The position numbers and the translations under genes were made by a program. Below, in pieces: positions 60,101 to 64,000 of a DNA stretch of 64,000 nucleotides; within the stretch, counting starts at the first letter, position 1, and the number at the start of each line of letters is the position of its first letter. The notes under the pieces are model-generated. The model searched no databases and had not been told where the DNA came from. It saw nothing but the letters and a program-made list of their open reading frames with translations. This DNA is from Paenibacillus sp. FSL H7-0357 (GTDB taxonomy: Bacteria > Bacillota > Bacilli > Paenibacillales > Paenibacillaceae), in assembly GCF_000758525.1 (NCBI RefSeq), contig NZ_CP009241.1, positions 4,836,001 through 4,900,000 on the forward strand, written 5' to 3'.

Positions 60101-60328
60101 GTAATGTGCAAAACTGCAGAATCCGACCACCTCTTTGCCATCGACAGCGAGAAACACATGAAGATTGGCCGAAACCTCCATCTCCCTGCGCACACTGTCT
60201 TCTGTTCTGTGGTTGGTACCGCCCCCCCAGCTTTCGTTGCTGCGGTTCCACATCTCTGCGACCGCCCCAGCGTAAGAAGGATCGTATTCAATAATGCGGA
60301 TTTGTTCCGTAGGGATAATTGCTGTCAT
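57158..60328 (-). CDS. GNAT acetyltransferase fused to a large beta-sandwich enzyme-like region
   Basis: 1056 residues. Residues ~8-155 are a GNAT domain: IRIIEYDPSYAGAVAEMWNR, then VPLLNVRPDYHGYKVGRNLI (acetyl-CoA site) and MYKKCGFF. Residues ~160-420 are a beta-rich region with repeated strands (TVIVEGDFELDPVREEQND). The rest (from ~440) resembles the beta-sandwich of glycoside hydrolase and mutarotase folds, with aromatic patches such as WWTFPKLGKPFAEEF, DVGHHLPLLN and ESWWNPWYGG-like segments. The domain order is unusual and the substrate unknown; a sugar-related compound is likely. AGGAG precedes the ATG. Confidence 0.6.
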   Translation of the reverse strand: MTAIIPTEQIRIIEYDPSYAGAVAEMWNRSNESWGGGTNHRTEDSVRREMEVSANLHVFLAVDGKEVVGFCSFAHYRQDEGALYVPLLNVRPDYHGYKVGRNLILNAVRKTVEAGWPRLDLFTWAGNTKAVPMYKKCGFFWEKNEDYVHLMNFIPTVLQTEALAPYFEELDWYADSTRELPIQPDGRRERGFDFFDYTWQKGELSLRAEFEKSGRGLTALDTPDYEISTEIDDHDLVFGSAYKIRYVIKNRSASELAIEIKGQNDKNIRFDLSATLTLAAGETVIVEGDFELDPVREEQNDKKTHPVVTSQWIIGGKRAEFRLGVAPKFPVKMKIVLPTRELYPGRPAELYLNVENNFASEAEFAFDLPEEDFLQWGERAVRFTVPAKSKASIPVPFTLLSYGLYSQDIEVTAVPIGQKAVSFTSKLSVLMKGTQGRFGGQEGDQWVAVNGAFSLHMNKSDNGMWIEYPGSSHNFWWTFPKLGKPFAEEFSKKQAVSVKIYPEGESQVLEALYASDEFPGMEITTVAKLSANGIAEFHHEICNTSSKALDENMYVLTNFGFFGKRLILPYQGHYVDMGDAYAGDPGLWDSDHVTENWMFCKEENVTCGICWDPSLKLLRPEYTLGLEHNLGQISAGEVVRTKATVFALNTFPKWPEFRAFARKQKNSVIPVLDDHLELTLGGGNPFAGGALQAELLERKMTPLAGSLDLYVQNDGGAERRTAGIELQREQDLRSAGFELSPEEMGSPGHSNSGQKVRVVYRGEDRIQERSGLWFPQTETTVVCEIEEGPAGSVYTVSNGVLSIAAAPQFGSVVYSLKHQGEEWLDSSYPEAVPRSWWNPWYGGLGVGISGMGGFSRQQETRTAAWVKRKDVHGNVWKGLRLTTSIEKQEANRGITINQHYLMLPGVPVLCMLHSVTNGSGMVLPQYSLSEDSYFKPSPVFSEGWMEFPGEGKFILGKVEAHLDSKGILRVGAASRKDMLHVVNNYPNQRASAYVNNKVFAHDVGHHLPLLNGETAWTQPIFLIMGEIPLNPEDVRGLLKLAFASPTDEKESLNADH

Positions 60329-60403
60329 GAGCTCATCTCCTTATGTTTCAAATATGGATATGTAATCTTCTTTAGCAGGGCAATAATAGCCCTATAAGTT
60401 CTC

Positions 60404-60422
60404 ATTATACTATTAATTGGAA
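60404..60422 (-). promoter_or_regulatory. repeated promoter-like motif
   Basis: Minus strand TTCCAATTAATAGTATAAT preceded by CGTAATGGTC. Same family as 4104, 11491 and 29808; here it lies 76 bases upstream of the GNAT fusion gene, its likely target. The rest of 60329-60617 holds only this motif and a hairpin. Confidence 0.55.
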
Positions 60423-60492
60423 GACCATTACGAGGGCTAAAACTCTTATACTTAAAGAATACATAGCACAGTCTGACCCTATTATAGGAAAT

Positions 60493-60538
60493 AGCGGCAG
60501 CCATGGACGACGAAATTATGTCCGGACTGCCGCTGTTT
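60493..60538. terminator. hairpin downstream of the MFS gene
   Basis: Arms AGCGGCAG / CTGCCGCT with an inner GGAC / GTCC pair and a T-rich right side. It lies between the MFS gene end at 60618 and the GNAT promoter. Confidence 0.5.
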
Positions 60539-60617
60539 TATTGGAGTATCGTTCTCTCTTAACCCATAACACTCAGCTTCTTGTTAGGTTGCTAGAGCAA
60601 GCGCGTTACCGCGCTGA

Positions 60618-61922
60618 CTAGTTCAACCCGCTCGTCTTGCGGCCATGACGTCCGCCTGGCAAACCGGCATCCTGTCCCCTTCCCGGCTCCGGCACTAGCA
60701 TGAGAATGACAATACCTGCGATGAACAGGACGACAAGGCTGAAGACCCCCATGTTCGTGTGGCCGGTGAGCTGCGCGGTGACTCCGATTAGAAGAGGCCC
60801 CAGAATCGATGCGAACTTGTCGAAAATATTATAAAACCCGAAAAACCGGTTAGCGTTCTCCTTCGGCACCATCCGTGCGAAGTAAGCCCGGCTCAACGCC
60901 TGAATGCCGCCTTGCGAGGTGGCGACCAGCATCGCAAGCACCCAGAAGTCGAACACCGACTTCATGAAATACGCGTAGATACATACGATGATGTAGACGC
61001 AGATACCGACATATAGCATGGTTTTGCCCGAGAACCGATCCGCCAGACGCCCGTACAACATCGCAAATGGAGCAGCGACGACTTGCGTGACGAACAATAT
61101 AATAAGCAAATCAGTCGATTTGATGCCCAGATCAGTTCCATAAGCGGTAGACATCGTAATGATCGTCCCGACGCCGTCGATATAGAAAAAATAAGCGAGC
61201 AAAAAAAGGAAAATCGCACGATGCTGCTTGATTTGCTTTAAGGTCTCGTAGAGACGCTTGAAGCTGTTCGCGATAATTCGCGGCTCGCGGTTCAAGTAAT
61301 GCTTCTGGTGTACATTGCGGAGCATGGGTAAGGTGAAGATGCCCCACCAGAGGGCCGTAATGAAGAAAGCGATCTGGCTCGACGCCGTGACGGAGATCGG
61401 CAGAATTTCTTGCTCAGCAAGAAGAATGATCGCGATGCTGATGATAAAAGGAATCGTGCTGCCTATATACCCGATCGCAAATCCGCGGGCAGATACCTTA
61501 TTCATCCGTTCGTTGTCGGTTACGTCTACTAGGAACGCGTCGTAGAACACATTGGAGCCCGCCGACCCGACCGCGATGAACATATAGCAGATGAGCAGCA
61601 GCTCCCAGCTATCGTTCGGAATAAACGTGAGCAGCGCGGTAGCGACTATGCCGAGCAAGCTGAAGCAGGCGAAAAACGTTTTTTTGAACCCTTGGTAATC
61701 AGCAATTGTGCCCAAGATCGGGCCTAGCAGGGCAAGGATAAACGTCGAAACTGCAACAGCATATCCCAGGTAGGCCGTAGAATCCCCGGCACTAATGCCA
61801 GCATCCTGAGCTGCTGCTTTGTAGAAGAGCGGAAAGACTGCCGTCGAAATGATGATAGAGTAGGCAGAATGACCCCAGTCGTACCACATCCAGCTTTTTT
61901 CTTCCTTCGAATATGTACTCAT
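60618..61922 (-). CDS. UMF1/Atg22-type MFS transporter
   Basis: 434 residues with 12 predicted segments. The N-terminus SWMWYDWGHSAYSIIISTAV is a hallmark of the vacuole effluxer Atg22-like (UMF1) family, followed by GPILGTIADYQGFKKTFFAC (loop 2/3 motif) and a second-half ARMVPKENANRFFGFYNIF. The family exports amino acids or related solutes in fungi; bacterial members are uncharacterised. AGGAGG supports the ATG at 61922. Single gene, with no obvious partner. Confidence 0.85.
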   Translation of the reverse strand: MSTYSKEEKSWMWYDWGHSAYSIIISTAVFPLFYKAAAQDAGISAGDSTAYLGYAVAVSTFILALLGPILGTIADYQGFKKTFFACFSLLGIVATALLTFIPNDSWELLLICYMFIAVGSAGSNVFYDAFLVDVTDNERMNKVSARGFAIGYIGSTIPFIISIAIILLAEQEILPISVTASSQIAFFITALWWGIFTLPMLRNVHQKHYLNREPRIIANSFKRLYETLKQIKQHRAIFLFLLAYFFYIDGVGTIITMSTAYGTDLGIKSTDLLIILFVTQVVAAPFAMLYGRLADRFSGKTMLYVGICVYIIVCIYAYFMKSVFDFWVLAMLVATSQGGIQALSRAYFARMVPKENANRFFGFYNIFDKFASILGPLLIGVTAQLTGHTNMGVFSLVVLFIAGIVILMLVPEPGRGQDAGLPGGRHGRKTSGLN

Positions 61923-62173
61923 AAACTGAGCCTCCTGAATGAACCGAATGCTTTTATGTGTAGGGAATTTTGGACTAGGTGAAATGACTCATAAAGGAAG
62001 TATAAGGCTTGAAATCGCAAAAATAACACGATATTTGTAAAAATTGATGGATATAGAATTTATAAAGAGCGATGAAGATGATCAAGAAAAAAAACAATTT
62101 AGGCATTAGTCGTTACAGAGATAGGGACAGATACATAGTATGGGGTATAAGTTAAAGCAAAGGAGGAACAACA

Positions 62174-62266
62174 ATGAGTGGTTGTGCAGGATTTGGAGGG
62201 TATACTTCTACTACTGTCATCTTGGTGCTTTACATTCTGTTGGTAATTGTTCTGAGAACGTTCTAA
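62174..62266 (+). CDS. YjcZ-type sporulation membrane peptide, 30 aa
   Basis: A 30-codon gene with AGGAGG at seven bases. It begins MSGCAGFGGY and ends with a single membrane segment (TTVILVLYILLVIVL), matching the YjcZ/YqgZ type of small forespore-related peptides that are common in Bacillus and Paenibacillus. Its presence supports a spore-forming host. A terminator follows at once. Confidence 0.8.
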   Translation: MSGCAGFGGYTSTTVILVLYILLVIVLRTF

Positions 62267-62283
62267 AATGATATTAAAAAAAC

Positions 62284-62312
62284 AAGAGCCTACGCTATGG
62301 AGGCTCTTTTCC
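62284..62312 (+). terminator. rho-independent terminator
   Basis: Stem AAGAGCC / GGCTCTT with a T-rich tail, directly after the YjcZ gene. Confidence 0.8.
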
Positions 62313-62320
62313 CATTTATG

Positions 62321-62641
62321 TTATGTGTACAATAAAGTAATGACAAGCAGCTCGTACAGGACAAGAGTTAGAATCATCTCATCACTACTGTAAGAAGGAC
62401 CTCCGAAAAAAGCACGCTGCCCTCCTTGCTTTGGAACTGCGAAATACAGTAAGCCTCTGTCACAATGCACAATTCTCCCGACGTAAACTTGACCGTCCAG
62501 GGTTTCAATTCTGACAATTTGATTACCATGTTGTTTGCATATATGCTGTAGGTGACTTCTAATGTTTTTTAAGTTTTGAACAGATTGGCTGTCTGCTTGA
62601 TACAAAACTTTTTGCTGATATCCTGCAGTTTGGAAACTCAT
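62321..62641 (-). CDS. hypothetical protein, DUF2642-like core
   Basis: 106 residues from the ATG at 62641 (GGGAG upstream). The middle part (IVRIETLDGQVYVGRIVHCD) has the short-strand pattern of YuzF/DUF2642-like spore or coat proteins, and the C-terminus is hydrophobic (MILTLVLYELLVITLLYT), which may anchor it in a membrane. It lies beside the YjcZ peptide gene; a sporulation role is possible but unproven. Confidence 0.5.
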   Translation of the reverse strand: MSFQTAGYQQKVLYQADSQSVQNLKNIRSHLQHICKQHGNQIVRIETLDGQVYVGRIVHCDRGLLYFAVPKQGGQRAFFGGPSYSSDEMILTLVLYELLVITLLYT

Positions 62642-62805
62642 GGTTAACACTCCCTTCTAATAAACTAATACATCATATGCCTAGTGCAATTACGTGGTTC
62701 GTTGCTTTAGAAAAAAGTTCTATGAACCTCCCCTCTTCCTTTTATTTGAAATGAACCCGTTTTATTTGGTATAACATAAGCAAACTGGTAAGGAGGTGAG
62801 CTCAT

Positions 62806-63504
62806 ATGAACCATAAACTGCTTAAAGCACTGAATAAGCTGTACAAATATCCTAATTACGATTACGACAGAGAGAGGGAAGTAAGCGTCTACCTGGTGGA
62901 TACCCTGTCATCCCGATCGTGAACTGCTGGAACAGCATCATTGGCAGGCTAATGATATCGGGCACATCACACATGATTCTGTGATTCTGTGTGCGGGTTC
63001 AGCCACAACGATGAAGGCTGGACAAACGCATCCTATATTAGATATGCCATTCACTTAGGGAATGTATATGGAAATAGTCCAATCGGCGCCTATGTGGACA
63101 TAACCGAGTTTGCGCAAATCATAAAGAATGAGCCTATAATCCCGAGTAGTGAGGATATTGCCGTTTTTAATCGGCTGCTCCGCAGTCTCGCTGAGGCGCC
63201 GGAAGATGAGACTCCAGGTAAATATGAGAAACGCCTAACCTCCATGAAGCTGGTTAAAGGAACGGCAGGTGTGCGCCGGGGTATCCTGCAATCACTGGCA
63301 ACGGTCGGCATCCTGCCCAATCAGGTGTTGGAGCTTCAAGCTGATCGTTGGAGCAATAGGGAAGACATTGTAAACGGAGAACTGCAGTTGAACAATACAA
63401 GAGGCCGGTCCGACATGGAAATGCCGTGGGCGGGATGGTACGGAGACCTTGGGGTGGATTGGGACAAGGCGCAGCAGTTATTTGGCGAATGGATACAGCC
63501 CTAA
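62806..63504 (+). pseudogene. frameshifted gene, unrecognised family
   Basis: An ATG at 62806 with an ideal AGGAGGTGAG leader opens NHKLLKALNKLYKYPNYDYD, ending early at a TGA. In the +1 frame the text continues HPDRELLEQHHWQANDIGHI, and near 62985 it shifts again to CGFSHNDEGWTNASYIRYAI and on to the end at 63504 (GEWIQP). These look like one protein of about 230 residues broken by two frameshifts, or a region with sequencing errors. A third possible continuation (NIKAELHKKVGKKLRARTMV) runs to about 63617. The family is unknown. Confidence 0.5.
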
Positions 63505-63653
63505 TATTAAAGCGGAGCTGCACAAGAAAGTCGGCAAGAAACTACGAGCAAGAACAATGGTGTTAGATGCATGTAAAAAAGCGAATTTCACGACTGTCCA
63601 ACTTTTGAAAACTTCATAGCCGTTTCGATTATTGGAAGGGAGTACACCTATTT

Positions 63654-64000
63654 ATGGATAATCTAAAAGCGATTTTGCAAGAAAAAGGGGTTCAATATGA
63701 GATTATTCATCATGAAAAACAGATTCGTACAGCCCAGGAAGGCGCAGATTATTTTGGAATTGAAATAGGTCAAACAGCACCCACTTTGGTTCTCAAGTCA
63801 GAAAAAGGATATTTTGCAATGATTGTTTCTGGAAATCGTGGGCGTGTAAATTTAGAAGAAGTGTCAGACATTTTAGAATGCAACCAATTGAAAATGGCAA
63901 CCCCAAAAGAAGTCCAGCAAATAACTGGATACACTGTTGGTAGTGTCTCCTTAGTGCTTTCTTTGCCTTGTATCGTAGATAGAGGGCTTTTTTATTATCC
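63654..64000 (+). CDS. YbaK/EbsC-type aminoacyl-tRNA deacylase, 3' end cut by window
   Basis: Opens at the ATG at 63654 behind GGAAGGGAG and remains open at the window end (115 codons seen). The sequence (LQEKGVQYEIIHHEKQIRTA, TAPTLVLKSEKGYFAMIVSG and VNLEEVSDILECNQLKMATP) matches the YbaK/ProX-type domain, which hydrolyses mischarged aminoacyl-tRNAs. The conserved Lys in VLKSEKG fits the catalytic position. The remaining part lies outside. Confidence 0.8.
   Translation, partial: MDNLKAILQEKGVQYEIIHHEKQIRTAQEGADYFGIEIGQTAPTLVLKSEKGYFAMIVSGNRGRVNLEEVSDILECNQLKMATPKEVQQITGYTVGSVSLVLSLPCIVDRGLFYY

Noticed and set aside
1..64000. CRISPR arrays, rRNA and tRNA genes
   Set aside because: No regularly spaced repeats with unique spacers and no rRNA or tRNA sequences were noticed. 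The repeats present are scattered and belong to the classes described.

Overview
The window looks like chromosomal DNA from a spore-forming Gram-positive bacterium, most likely Paenibacillus or a close relative. This rests on strong AGGAGG-type ribosome binding sites with frequent TTG/GTG starts, a YjcZ-type sporulation peptide (62174-62266), families common in that genus (DUF6809, DUF4240, DUF4386, DUF6376, DUF2975) and an intergenic palindromic repeat of a kind I recall from Paenibacillus. No rRNA, tRNA or CRISPR array was seen.

Region 1 (1-24.3 kb) is an AT-rich accessory region full of decayed pieces. It holds a TetR/hydrolase pair, a truncated transposase, a HAD hydrolase, small hypothetical genes, a tandem pair of XRE regulators with an operator array, and a run of unrelated single genes (DUF4386-like, lipoprotein, DUF4240, P-loop kinase). 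It also has a possible defence island: an HNH endonuclease, then a sacsin-type Hsp90-like ATPase translationally coupled to an AlbA/nuclease-like protein that carries an in-frame TGA. A serine recombinase with its accessory gene and two tyrosine-recombinase-type genes close the region. Fragments recur here: the 5' end of a DUF255 (YyaL-like) gene four times, a recombinase tail plus accessory gene twice, a nucleotidase gene twice, and a small palindrome three times. This suggests repeated insertion and deletion at the same kind of site.

Region 2 (24.3-42 kb) holds a MarR-ABC exporter-MFS drug-resistance-type operon with two matching palindromic operators, a ketopantoate-reductase-like gene, an acyltransferase/NTN-hydrolase-like gene, lipoprotein and membrane proteins, and a GntR-M20 amidohydrolase-MetN-MetI-methyltransferase-MetQ-ProC-glyoxalase operon that probably imports and processes a sulfur or N-acyl amino acid derivative.

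Region 3 (43-50 kb) is the most striking part. An operon of acyl carrier protein, pre-ATP-grasp ligase, GT-B glycosyltransferase, radical SAM/SPASM enzyme and Gfo/Idh dehydrogenase is divergent from an AraC regulator and a BtrH-like acyltransferase. The ACP + ATP-grasp + BtrH combination parallels the side-chain machinery of butirosin biosynthesis, so this is probably an uncharacterised small-molecule cluster making an aminoacylated sugar-type product.

Region 4 (50-64 kb) contains LysR, histidine phosphatase, a class C beta-lactamase-like hydrolase, an XRE/DUF2975 pair, an ABC-F protein, an amidohydrolase overlapping a very large GNAT-beta-sandwich fusion, an Atg22/UMF1-type MFS protein, the YjcZ peptide, a frameshifted gene and the start of a YbaK-type deacylase cut by the window edge.
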